Of a stretch of DNA of 15,814 nt, positions 6,306 through 13,472 are shown one piece after another (the first letter of the stretch is position 1; every line of letters starts with the position of its first letter). The translations under genes were made by a program, and so were the position numbers. The notes beneath the pieces were generated by a model. The model did not search any database and was not told where the DNA came from. It worked only from the letters and a program-made list of their open reading frames with translations. This stretch comes from an uncultured Candidatus Melainabacteria bacterium (GTDB lineage: Bacteria > Cyanobacteriota > Vampirovibrionia > Gastranaerophilales > Gastranaerophilaceae): positions 1-15,814 of the forward strand of contig CAKVGS010000040.1 in the NCBI GenBank assembly GCA_934747335.1, given 5' to 3'.

Positions 6306-6328
6306 CCCTCTCCCGCCTTCGGCACCCT
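6306..6328 (-). repeat. 23-bp repeat end identical to 11687-11709
   Basis: Its reverse complement is identical over 23 nt to the right end of the repeat at 11609-11709 (core tgccgaaggcgggaga). Here it abuts the left end of the hairpin-rich repeat at 6325-6461, showing that the repeat families are joined in different combinations. The non-coding stretch 6225-6612 contains, in order, the stem-loop at 6247, this unit, the 6325 and 6465 repeats and the promoter for the GH57 gene. Confidence 0.75.
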
Positions 6329-6461
6329 GTCTTGGATTATTCGGGCGAGCATAACATTCCAATAACAACAAATCCTTGCGGATTTTTCTTGTTATTTTCA
6401 TGTTATTTGCTCTTACGGGCTTGCTCGCTTACGCTCGACATCGCCCTACCGAAAATCCGCT
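6325..6461 (+). repeat. Hairpin-rich dispersed repeat, copy 2
   Basis: This is the inverted partner of 4643-4761, from ccctgtcttgg to cgaaaatccgct, with extra sequence (ctcgcttacgctcgacat region) near 6423-6440 absent from copy 1. It has the same internal hairpin (approximately 6350-6407). Differences between the arms of the two copies are few, consistent with recent spread or maintained pairing. Confidence 0.8.
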
Positions 6462-6464
6462 CCT

Positions 6465-6543
6465 CCAAGGGAGGGAGTAACTTGTGTTAATTGAATGCAT
6501 AATATTTAACAAGAAAATTGAACAACTTTAGGTTATTCCCTCG
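6465..6543 (+). repeat. 79-bp dispersed repeat, copy 2
   Basis: It is the same length and orientation as 4282-4360, with about five differences. Here it lies directly after the hairpin-rich repeat and has no flanking 22-bp terminal repeats. With copy 1 it forms a direct repeat around the XRE cassette. Confidence 0.8.
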
Positions 6544-6577
6544 CGGTATTATCAACTTATTATCTTTTAACTCATCC

Positions 6578-6606
6578 TTGCTAAGCTCGTAAATTTTTAG
6601 TATACT
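6578..6606 (+). promoter_or_regulatory. Candidate promoter of the GH57 gene (leaderless placement)
   Basis: TTGCTA (6578-6583) and TATACT (6601-6606) are 17 nt apart. The -10 box ends six bases before the ATG at 6613, so the predicted first transcribed base coincides with the start codon. No ribosome binding site lies in between. Confidence 0.5.
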
Positions 6607-6612
6607 CTATTT

Positions 6613-8847
6613 ATGAACAAGCAGAAACTTTCTCTTGCCATTTATTGGCACATGCATCAACCGGTTTATGAGTTAGAAGGCACGTATTTGATGCCTTGGG
6701 TAAGGCTCCATGCCGTAAAAGACTATTTGGATATGGTGCTTTTTTTAGACAAGTTTCCTAAGCTAAAATTAAATTTTAACATCGTTCCCGCCCTTTTAGA
6801 CGCGATTATTGATTACACAGAACAAGGTTATCACGATATTCATTCAGAATTAACAGCGTCAGATACTGAACGTTTGACGGATGAAGAAAAAGCATTTATT
6901 TTAAACAACTTTTTTAGTTCAAAATTTGAAACAATGATTTATCGTAGTGAAAACTACAAAAATCTATATCAAAAACGTTTCTCAAAAGATGTTGCGACAT
7001 TAGAAGATTTTAGCGCACAAGAACTTTCAGATTTGATGGCGTTATTCAATCTTGTGTGGATTGACCCTGCTCACTTTGCTCGTTATCCGCGCTTAGAAGA
7101 ATTGTGGGCAAAACAATATAACTATACTCAAGAAGACAGAATTGAAATTTTATCAATCCAAAAAACAATTATCAGAGAAATTATTCCGACTTATAAAAAA
7201 TATATAACCGAAGGTAGAATAGAACTTTCAACAAGTCCTTATTATCATGCGATTTTGCCGATTTTGATTGATGTAAAAAGTTCTGTAAAATCAGTTTTGA
7301 CAACGGAAGGCTTGCCGGCAAACTTGGGAATGCTTGATGACGCTAAGTATCAAATCAAAAGTGCTTTAGATAGAATTGAAGAAATTTTTGGTGTGCGTCC
7401 AAAAGGAATGTGGCCGCCTGAACTATGTTTAGGTCCAAAAACTCTTGGCTTATTATCTAAAGCCGGTGTAAAATGGACGATTTCTGATGAAGGTGTTCTT
7501 GCAAATTCTATAAATTTTGATTTTATCAGAGATTTTAAAGGTAATTTAAACGACCCTTATCATTTGTTGAAGGTTTATGAATATCAAACAAAAGAAAATA
7601 ATATAGATATTATTTTTAGAGATAGGTCAATTCCAAATCTGATAAACTTTGAATACGCAGGTATAAATCCAAAAATGGCAGCGAGCGATTTATACGAAAA
7701 AATTAAAATGATACAGAATAAACTTCTTGTATCGCCTGACAAAACTCACCTTTTGACAATTGCTTCCGACTGCGAAAACTGTTGGGAAAATTATCAGAAC
7801 GATGGTATTGATTTCTTAGAAAATATCTATTCGCTTATAGAAAATGATGAGAGCCTTGAAACAGTGCTTATCAGTGATTATATCGAAAATGATAAACACA
7901 AAAAGACTTTGAAGAAAATTTATTCAGGTTCTTGGATTGATAAAACTTTCCAATATTGGATTGGCGAACCTGAAAAGAATAAGGCTTGGGCTTATTTGAA
8001 ACAAACAAAAGATGATTTTGATAGTTTTGTTAAGGAAAATAAAAACCATCCACAAATAAAACTTGCAAAACGAGAATTGCTTATAGCAGAAGGCAGTGAC
8101 TGGTTTTGGTGGTATGGTGAACCTAATAATTCAGGTCAGGATTTTATTTTTGACTACATGTTTAGAGAACGTCTGAAAAATGTTTACTTGATTTTAGGAA
8201 TGAATTATCCTGATTATTTAGACAAAACAATTATTACAACACTAGATGTGCCGTTTAAACATCCGAAACGCCATATTACACCGCAAATGGACGGTTTGAA
8301 TAAAAGTTCTGATGATTGGTATAATTCAGGAACTATAAGTATGATTGACGGGCCTGTTTTTAGAGAAAACAAAAATGTTGATAAGATTAATTTCGGCTGC
8401 GATAGAGATAATATTTATTTTCGATTGCATGTAAATAAAGGTTCGGGTGAAATCAGCTTTGTAGATAGAATTAATCAGTTTTATATTTACACAAGAAACG
8501 CAAGCAAAACAAACGACAGAGCGTATATTAGATTAATCAGTAAAACTGATAATCCGTATCCGATTTTGCTTGAGAAATTTGAGCATGAACTTACGCTTAC
8601 GCTTATCAAAGACACGCTCTATCCGCCAAGATTAACGGCTGTTTTGCACCCTAATATGTGGACATTGGATAATCCTGACGGTATAAAAATTGTTTTCAAT
8701 GATGTTATTGATGTTTGTATTCCGTTTGAAAAACTCGGTATTGAATTTGGTGAGACGGTAGAATTCTTTATGGCAAATACTGATTCAGGAGTTAAGAATA
8801 CATATATTCCGCAAGAAATTTTACTTTCCATGACAAGAGAAGAATAG
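6613..8847 (+). CDS. Glycoside hydrolase family 57 protein (alpha-glucan active)
   Basis: The 744-residue cytoplasmic-looking protein (no signal peptide) has the GH57 conserved regions. HMHQP is at residues 13-17. The likely catalytic nucleophile Glu270 is in GMWPPE. The likely acid/base Asp386 is in ASDCENCWEN, where most members have DGEN. A helical region follows (about 425-545) with GSDWFWWYGEP at 495-505, and a beta-rich C-terminal domain runs from about 560 to 744. GH57 members cleave, transfer or branch alpha-1,4/1,6-glucans using a retaining mechanism, so glycogen or maltodextrin metabolism is the probable role. The exact activity (amylase, glucanotransferase, branching) cannot be read from the sequence. 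The start is fixed by the HMHQP motif close to the N-terminus although there is no ribosome binding site. It converges with the next gene with no gap. Confidence 0.88.
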   Translation: MNKQKLSLAIYWHMHQPVYELEGTYLMPWVRLHAVKDYLDMVLFLDKFPKLKLNFNIVPALLDAIIDYTEQGYHDIHSELTASDTERLTDEEKAFILNNFFSSKFETMIYRSENYKNLYQKRFSKDVATLEDFSAQELSDLMALFNLVWIDPAHFARYPRLEELWAKQYNYTQEDRIEILSIQKTIIREIIPTYKKYITEGRIELSTSPYYHAILPILIDVKSSVKSVLTTEGLPANLGMLDDAKYQIKSALDRIEEIFGVRPKGMWPPELCLGPKTLGLLSKAGVKWTISDEGVLANSINFDFIRDFKGNLNDPYHLLKVYEYQTKENNIDIIFRDRSIPNLINFEYAGINPKMAASDLYEKIKMIQNKLLVSPDKTHLLTIASDCENCWENYQNDGIDFLENIYSLIENDESLETVLISDYIENDKHKKTLKKIYSGSWIDKTFQYWIGEPEKNKAWAYLKQTKDDFDSFVKENKNHPQIKLAKRELLIAEGSDWFWWYGEPNNSGQDFIFDYMFRERLKNVYLILGMNYPDYLDKTIITTLDVPFKHPKRHITPQMDGLNKSSDDWYNSGTISMIDGPVFRENKNVDKINFGCDRDNIYFRLHVNKGSGEISFVDRINQFYIYTRNASKTNDRAYIRLISKTDNPYPILLEKFEHELTLTLIKDTLYPPRLTAVLHPNMWTLDNPDGIKIVFNDVIDVCIPFEKLGIEFGETVEFFMANTDSGVKNTYIPQEILLSMTREE

Positions 8848-9240
8848 TTATTTTTTTAGGTAGCTTTCAAAACACTTGTCTTCTACCTTGTATCCGCATC
8901 CTTTGTGCAGTTTTCCTGCATAAGAAATTTTCTTGGCAGGATAGTTTCTGCACATCTTCAAACGCTTATCATATACGGAACAAAGTCCCTCGTCTGTTAC
9001 GTATTTGCAGGCAAAAATCAGATTACCTTCTTCATCTTTTCCTCTGATATAAAATCTTTTGTATGCAGGGAAAAGAAACTGCATAATCTTAAAATCCGTA
9101 GTTGTATAAGTATCAAAGCTGTACATATAACGACAGCATTTACCGCACTTCAAGCATTTTCCCGTGATTTTATATTCCATTTTTTCAGGTACAAAATAAG
9201 ATAAGAATTCATTTTTTAAAATTGTCAAAAAACTTAACAT
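8848..9240 (-). CDS. YkgJ-type cysteine-cluster protein (putative Zn/Fe-S binding)
   Basis: The 130-residue protein carries the UPF0153/YkgJ signature: Cys29-x2-Cys32-x2-Cys35-Cys36 near the N-terminus, then Cys78, Cys87 (GLCSVYDKR) and Cys97 in MCRNYP. Additional cysteines at 115 and 123 follow. Members are thought to bind zinc or an iron-sulfur cluster; their function is not established. The ATG at 9240 has AAGGAA directly against it, which is unusually close, so the in-frame ATG at residue 21 (MEYKITGKC) or a TTG at residue 5 are possible starts. The gene converges on the GH57 gene, whose stop codon is immediately adjacent, and is divergent from the PBP gene. No partner gene is evident. 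Confidence 0.8.
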   Translation of the reverse strand: MLSFLTILKNEFLSYFVPEKMEYKITGKCLKCGKCCRYMYSFDTYTTTDFKIMQFLFPAYKRFYIRGKDEEGNLIFACKYVTDEGLCSVYDKRLKMCRNYPAKKISYAGKLHKGCGYKVEDKCFESYLKK

Positions 9241-9272
9241 TTCCTTGCAAAAACCCCGTTATTTGTATTTCT

Positions 9273-9302
9273 TTGATAAAATAAGATTAACTATATTATA
9301 AC
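9273..9302 (+). promoter_or_regulatory. Candidate promoter of the class A PBP gene
   Basis: TTGATA (9273-9278) is followed after 18 nt by TATAAC (9297-9302). Transcription would start near 9309, placing the palindromic repeat 9318-9420 wholly in the 5' leader. The rest of 9241-9451 holds the repeat and the ribosome binding site GAAGGGG (9433-9439); no second promoter was evident after the repeat. Confidence 0.45.
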
Positions 9303-9317
9303 CTAGAAATATAATAT

Positions 9318-9420
9318 GGATTGCCACGGGCTAAACGCCCTCGCAATGACAACACACTCAGAACTCAGACGCCAAGTCATTGCGAGGAGCAAATATCAAT
9401 TAGGTGCGACGACGCAATCC
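9318..9420. repeat. Palindromic 'cattgcgag' repeat, copy 2, in the PBP leader
   Basis: Inner arms cctcgcaatgac (9339-9350) and gtcattgcgagg (9376-9387) pair perfectly over 12 bp; outer ends ggattgc (9318-9324) and gcaatcc (9414-9420) also pair. It shares its core with 4422-4520. It ends 31 nt before the PBP start codon and would fold in the mRNA leader. Confidence 0.8.
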
Positions 9421-9451
9421 AAAATAAAAATAGAAGGGGTAAAGAGTATAT

Positions 9452-11593
9452 ATGGGAAACTATAATATTCCAAAAAACAGGAAACGTGGATATTCTAAAA
9501 AAAGAGTTATGGTCGATAACCCGATGTTAAGCCTAATTACAGGACTTGTCGTTTTTGCGTTAGGTGTATTTTTAGCAGGCATGATTGCATTAAAGCTTTA
9601 TTTAATGTCACTTCCGCCAATAAAAAACTTAAACACACTTAAACCAAACATTGTTACGACTTTCTGCGCATCAGACGGAGAAGTTATCAAAACGTTTGCA
9701 GGATATACTTATTCAAATGTTCAGTTGAGCGAAGTACCTGAACAGCTTGTTAAAGCATTGATTGCAACCGAAGATAAGAATTTCTATTCTCACCCCGGTT
9801 ACGACATGATTGGTTTAGCCCGTTCAATGGTTGCTAACGCGCTTGCAGGTCATGTTGTACAAGGTGCAAGTACAATTACACAGCAGCTTTCAAGAATTTT
9901 GTTCTTGTCTAACGAAAAAACTTTTACACGTAAAATAAAAGAACTTCAAGTTGCAGCACAAATTGAAAAAACTATTCCGAAAGACAAGATTTTGGAAATG
10001 TATTTGAACAATGTTTACTTGGGTTCAGGTGCTTATGGTGTTAAGGGTGCTGCAAGAATTTATTTCAACAAAAATCTTAACCAATTGACACTTCCTGAAA
10101 TGGCTTTAATTGCGGGGCTTCCGCAAGCACCATCTGTTTATTCGCCTTATAACAATATTAAATTGGCTGAAAAACGTAGAAATCAGGTTCTTTTGAGAAT
10201 GTATAAAATGAAATACATTGATAAAGAAACTTATGAAAACGCTAAAAAATCACCAATTAAACTTTCAACCATGCCTGTTATGTATGCTACAAATAAAGCT
10301 CCTTATTTTTGCGATTATGTAATGAAAGATTTGCAGAAATTAGGTTTCTCAGAAGATGAAATCGTAAATGGCGGTTATAAAGTGGTTACAACGCTTAATT
10401 ACAAAGCGCAAGTAAAAGCTAACGAAGCGATTATTAAAAATTTAAATGCTTGGGGATTAAACAGAGATAAAAACCAGGCTGCGGTATTCTCGTTCAGCCC
10501 TATTGACGGCAGAATTTTAGTTTACGCAGGCGGTAAAGATTATACAAAGAGCCAGTATGATAGAGTTACACAATCAGCAAGACCTTCAGGTTCTGCATTC
10601 AAACCATTTATTTATACGGCAGCAATTGAAAAAGGCTATTCTCCAAACGATATGATAGACGATTTGCCGTTCAGAGCAGGTGACTGGACACCTAAAAACT
10701 ACGGTAACAAATACAGAGGTCCTATTCCTCTATATACAGCTTTGATGGTATCTTCAAACGTTTGTACAGCAAGATTGATGGAATCAGTAGGTGTTAGAGC
10801 CGTAATACAACTTGCAAGAGTTATGGGTATTACAACTCCAATTCCTTATGATTATACTATTTCACTTGGTTCAAACAGTGTTAAATTGTTTGAAATGACA
10901 AGAGCTTACGGTGTATTTGCAAATGGTGGTTTCAAGGTTGAACCTTACGCAATCGAAAGAGTTGAGTCTTCAAGAGGAACAATTCTTTATGAAGCTAAAA
11001 AAGCCCGTTCAAACAAAGTTTTAAATCTTAACACGGCTGCAACAATGACTGCAATTATGAAAACAGTTATTACAAACGGTACAGGTCGTGCCGCAAATAT
11101 CGGTAAACCTGCCGCAGGTAAAACAGGTACAACTGACGATAGCCGTGATGCGTACTTTATCGGATTTACACCTGACGTTGTAACAGGAGTTTGGGTCGGT
11201 AACGATGATAACTCTCAAATGGGCGGTATTACAGGTGGTACTGTTCCTGCGCTTATTTGGAAAGATGTTATGACAGTTGCGACTGAACAATACGGCAATG
11301 CTGATTTTGAATATCCTGAAGTTATTTTAAATCCTTTTAAAGCAGCAGGAGTTTCAATTATTCCGCAAGGAGCTGCCAAAAAAGAATTAGATAAGCAAGA
11401 TAAAGCCAAAGAAGAAGCTCAAAAAGAGAAAGAAGAACAGTCTGCTGTTATAAAACCTGATAGCATAAAACCTATTGACATTATACAAAAGAAAAAAGAA
11501 GTTCCGACAGTTGAAGTTAAACAGGAAAGAGTAGAAGCTCCGCAAGCACAATTTGCGCCGATTCCTGTAACGAGTGCGCCGGTTGGACAGTAG
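9452..11593 (+). CDS. Class A penicillin-binding protein (bifunctional transglycosylase/transpeptidase)
   Basis: The 713-residue protein builds peptidoglycan in the periplasm. It has a short basic cytoplasmic tail, one membrane anchor (residues about 25-54), then a GT51 transglycosylase domain with catalytic Glu107 in ATEDKNFYSHPG, GASTITQQL at 138-146 and RKIKE. The transpeptidase domain has catalytic Ser381 in GSAFK (SxxK, Lys384), SSN at 434-436 and KTGT at 557-560, all intact. A Lys/Glu-rich then Pro/Val-rich low-complexity tail covers about 630-713. This is the PBP1a (ponA/mrcA) type; the precise paralogue is unclear. GAAGGGG lies 12 nt upstream of the ATG. It may head the following run of genes, separated only by a repeat. 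Confidence 0.93.
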   Translation: MGNYNIPKNRKRGYSKKRVMVDNPMLSLITGLVVFALGVFLAGMIALKLYLMSLPPIKNLNTLKPNIVTTFCASDGEVIKTFAGYTYSNVQLSEVPEQLVKALIATEDKNFYSHPGYDMIGLARSMVANALAGHVVQGASTITQQLSRILFLSNEKTFTRKIKELQVAAQIEKTIPKDKILEMYLNNVYLGSGAYGVKGAARIYFNKNLNQLTLPEMALIAGLPQAPSVYSPYNNIKLAEKRRNQVLLRMYKMKYIDKETYENAKKSPIKLSTMPVMYATNKAPYFCDYVMKDLQKLGFSEDEIVNGGYKVVTTLNYKAQVKANEAIIKNLNAWGLNRDKNQAAVFSFSPIDGRILVYAGGKDYTKSQYDRVTQSARPSGSAFKPFIYTAAIEKGYSPNDMIDDLPFRAGDWTPKNYGNKYRGPIPLYTALMVSSNVCTARLMESVGVRAVIQLARVMGITTPIPYDYTISLGSNSVKLFEMTRAYGVFANGGFKVEPYAIERVESSRGTILYEAKKARSNKVLNLNTAATMTAIMKTVITNGTGRAANIGKPAAGKTGTTDDSRDAYFIGFTPDVVTGVWVGNDDNSQMGGITGGTVPALIWKDVMTVATEQYGNADFEYPEVILNPFKAAGVSIIPQGAAKKELDKQDKAKEEAQKEKEEQSAVIKPDSIKPIDIIQKKKEVPTVEVKQERVEAPQAQFAPIPVTSAPVGQ

Positions 11594-11608
11594 AGAAGGT
11601 TAATAATA

Positions 11609-11709
11609 CCCTCTCCCCTACCCCTCCCCCAAGGGAGGGTGTTAGTTACGTTTATTGAGCGTCGCAAGTTTCCTCTCCTTTTGGAGAGGGTGCCGAAGGC
11701 GGGAGAGGG
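11609..11709. repeat. 101-bp intergenic repeat with double hairpins
   Basis: Ends ccctctccc (11609-11617) and gggagaggg (11701-11709) are perfect inverted repeats. Inside are two 7-bp hairpins, ccctccc/gggaggg (11622-11639) and cctctcc/ggagagg (11672-11689). The right 23 nt are identical to the complement of 6306-6328. It fills most of the gap between the PBP and purH-like genes. An open frame runs through it into the next gene, which would falsely lengthen that gene if the GTG at 11639 were taken as its start. Confidence 0.8.
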
Positions 11710-11725
11710 TAAAATAAGGAGAAAT

Positions 11726-12613
11726 ATGAAATTAGACGAAATAAAAATCACAAGTGGTGAAAACGCATACCAAACAGCAAGTTTGGAAGCAAACGACAAA
11801 ACAATTGATTATGAAACAAGCAAAAATTTGTCTTATACAGATATAATTACAATCGCTAGAGGCTTAGATGTAATAAGCGAATTCTTTGATGTTAATGCAG
11901 TTGTTACTGCATCAGGCGTTGGAATTTGCGCTGTTGCATTGGGAAAATCTTTAGAAGATGCTATGTTAAAAGTTATGGATTCAAATCCTGTTGATTTTGT
12001 AAACTCTATCGTGCTTGTATCTACTGAAGTTGATAGTGATATCGCTAAAATGCTCAAATCTTCTAATAAAATTGTTGCTCCTAGATTTACCAAAAATGCA
12101 ATAGAGATTCTGGAACGCCATGAAGTTTGTTATGTAACAATTAACACTCCGCTTAAAGATTACAAAAAATATTTGTCTAATGATGTTAAAGTAACTCCGC
12201 TTGGTACTTTGACTCAAACTCCAAATTTGAGCGAATTAACAAAAGATTCATTCAAGATTATGTCAAAAGTAAAACCGACGGTTGAACAAATCGAGGATGC
12301 TGTTTTTGCTTGGAAAATCGCAAAGCATGCTTCTTCTCAGGCTATTGTAGTTGCAAAAGATTTAAAAACAGCTGCAATTTCACAAGGTTTGCATTCAGCA
12401 TCTGTTGAATTTGCACTTGATTATTCTTGTGATATGTCAAAAGACGCTGTTTTAGCGTCTGACATGCCTGTAACAATTCATGATATAAACGTTGCAGCGC
12501 AAGGCAGAATCGGGCTTGTAATTTTACCTTCAGCCTCTGCGGATATAATTACAACGGTTGATAAATACAATATGGCATTGATTACAACAGGCATGACAAA
12601 TATTTTGTACTAA
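11726..12613 (+). CDS. Stand-alone AICAR transformylase-like protein (PurH C-domain homologue, degenerate)
   Basis: The 295-residue protein aligns by eye with the AICAR formyltransferase half of PurH and lacks the IMP cyclohydrolase (MGS-like) half. It begins with SGENAYQ (10-16), which matches the RYGENPHQ start of that domain, then LSYTDI (35-40). FAWKIAKHASSQAIVVAKD (194-212) and the end (SDMPVTIHDI, LITTGMTNIL) are clearly PurH-like. Where PurH has KHTNPCG, carrying the catalytic Lys-His, this protein has TASGVGICA (61-69), and the later arginine of the GGSxRD loop is also missing, so classical activity is doubtful. ATG 11726 is chosen for AAGGAG (11716-11721) and because upstream sequence is repeat. 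It lies 11 nt before panB. It could be a diverged formyltransferase or a folate or nucleotide-binding paralogue. Confidence 0.75.
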   Translation: MKLDEIKITSGENAYQTASLEANDKTIDYETSKNLSYTDIITIARGLDVISEFFDVNAVVTASGVGICAVALGKSLEDAMLKVMDSNPVDFVNSIVLVSTEVDSDIAKMLKSSNKIVAPRFTKNAIEILERHEVCYVTINTPLKDYKKYLSNDVKVTPLGTLTQTPNLSELTKDSFKIMSKVKPTVEQIEDAVFAWKIAKHASSQAIVVAKDLKTAAISQGLHSASVEFALDYSCDMSKDAVLASDMPVTIHDINVAAQGRIGLVILPSASADIITTVDKYNMALITTGMTNILY

Positions 12614-12624
12614 AAAGGAATTAT

Positions 12625-13449
12625 ATGAAAACAGTAAATACATTTCAAAGACTTAAAAATAATAACGAAAAAATAACAATGCTGACGGCTTATGATTATT
12701 CGACCGCACAAGTTCTTGAACAAGCTGAAATAGACGGAATTCTTGTCGGAGATTCTCTAGCCATGGTCGCTTTAGGGTATGAAAATACATATAATATTAC
12801 AATTGACGAGATGACAGTGTTTGTAAAAGCTGTTGCACGCGGCGCTAAAAATTCTTTCATAATCGGTGACATGCCGTTTATGAGTTATAATTTATCGGTA
12901 GAACAAGGATTGGAAAATGCTTCTAAAATGATTAAAGCGGGCGCATCAGGTGTTAAATTGGAAGGCTGTAATGACCATATTTTAACTCTTATCAAAAGAT
13001 GTGTTGAATCAGGAATTCCTGTATTAGGTCATTTAGGCTTTACTCCACAGCTTATGAATACTATTGGCGGACATAAAATTCAAGGAAAAACTTCCGAAAA
13101 AATTGAAGAAATTTTAAGGAGCGCAAAAAAACTAGAAGAAGCAGGTTGTTTTGCGGTTGTTTTAGAGTTGATGCCTGAAGAGAGCGCAAAATATGTGACT
13201 GAAAACTTAAATATTCCAACAATAGGAATAGGCGCAGGCAAATATTGTTCAGGACAAATTGTTGTAACAGATGATATTCTAGGCAAGTTTACGGATTTTG
13301 CACCGAAGTTTGTAAAAAAATATGCAAATTTACATGACACAGTTTTAAATGCAGTAGAAGAATATATTGCGGAAGTAAAGAATGATCTTTTTCCATCCGA
13401 AAAAGAGTCATTTGAATTAAATAAAGAAGAAAAAGCTAAATTAGCTTAA
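12625..13449 (+). CDS. panB: 3-methyl-2-oxobutanoate hydroxymethyltransferase
   Basis: The 274-residue enzyme makes ketopantoate from 2-ketoisovalerate and 5,10-methylenetetrahydrofolate, the first committed step of pantothenate and coenzyme A synthesis in the cytoplasm. Hallmarks are MLTAYDY (19-25), the metal-binding Asp43 in VGDSLAMV, GDMPFMSY, KLEG, GHLGFTPQ, the catalytic-base Glu181 in LELMPEE and IPTIGIGAG. It covers the usual family length with a short charged C-terminal extension. AAGGAA lies 4 nt before the ATG. It is closely spaced with the purH-like gene (11 nt) and ispG (23 nt), so probably one operon. panC and panD are not in the window. Confidence 0.96.
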   Translation: MKTVNTFQRLKNNNEKITMLTAYDYSTAQVLEQAEIDGILVGDSLAMVALGYENTYNITIDEMTVFVKAVARGAKNSFIIGDMPFMSYNLSVEQGLENASKMIKAGASGVKLEGCNDHILTLIKRCVESGIPVLGHLGFTPQLMNTIGGHKIQGKTSEKIEEILRSAKKLEEAGCFAVVLELMPEESAKYVTENLNIPTIGIGAGKYCSGQIVVTDDILGKFTDFAPKFVKKYANLHDTVLNAVEEYIAEVKNDLFPSEKESFELNKEEKAKLA

Positions 13450-13472
13450 TTTTTAGGCGGAGAAAAATAAAA

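Noticed and set aside
6257..6490. Plus-strand 77-residue open frame with an apparent membrane segment
   Set aside because: It consists of repeat sequence (6306-6490) and its peptide mirrors the other repeat copy, so it is not considered a gene.
8905..9204. Plus-strand 99-residue open frame
   Set aside because: It is antisense to the YkgJ-type gene, whose Cys-cluster motifs are clear.
9321..9530. Plus-strand 69-residue open frame upstream of and overlapping the PBP gene
   Set aside because: It is translation of the palindromic repeat running out of frame into the PBP start; no ribosome binding site.
11639..11725. N-terminal extension of the purH-like gene from a GTG at 11639
   Set aside because: The extension is repeat sequence, while ATG 11726 has a good AAGGAG and begins at the natural domain boundary.
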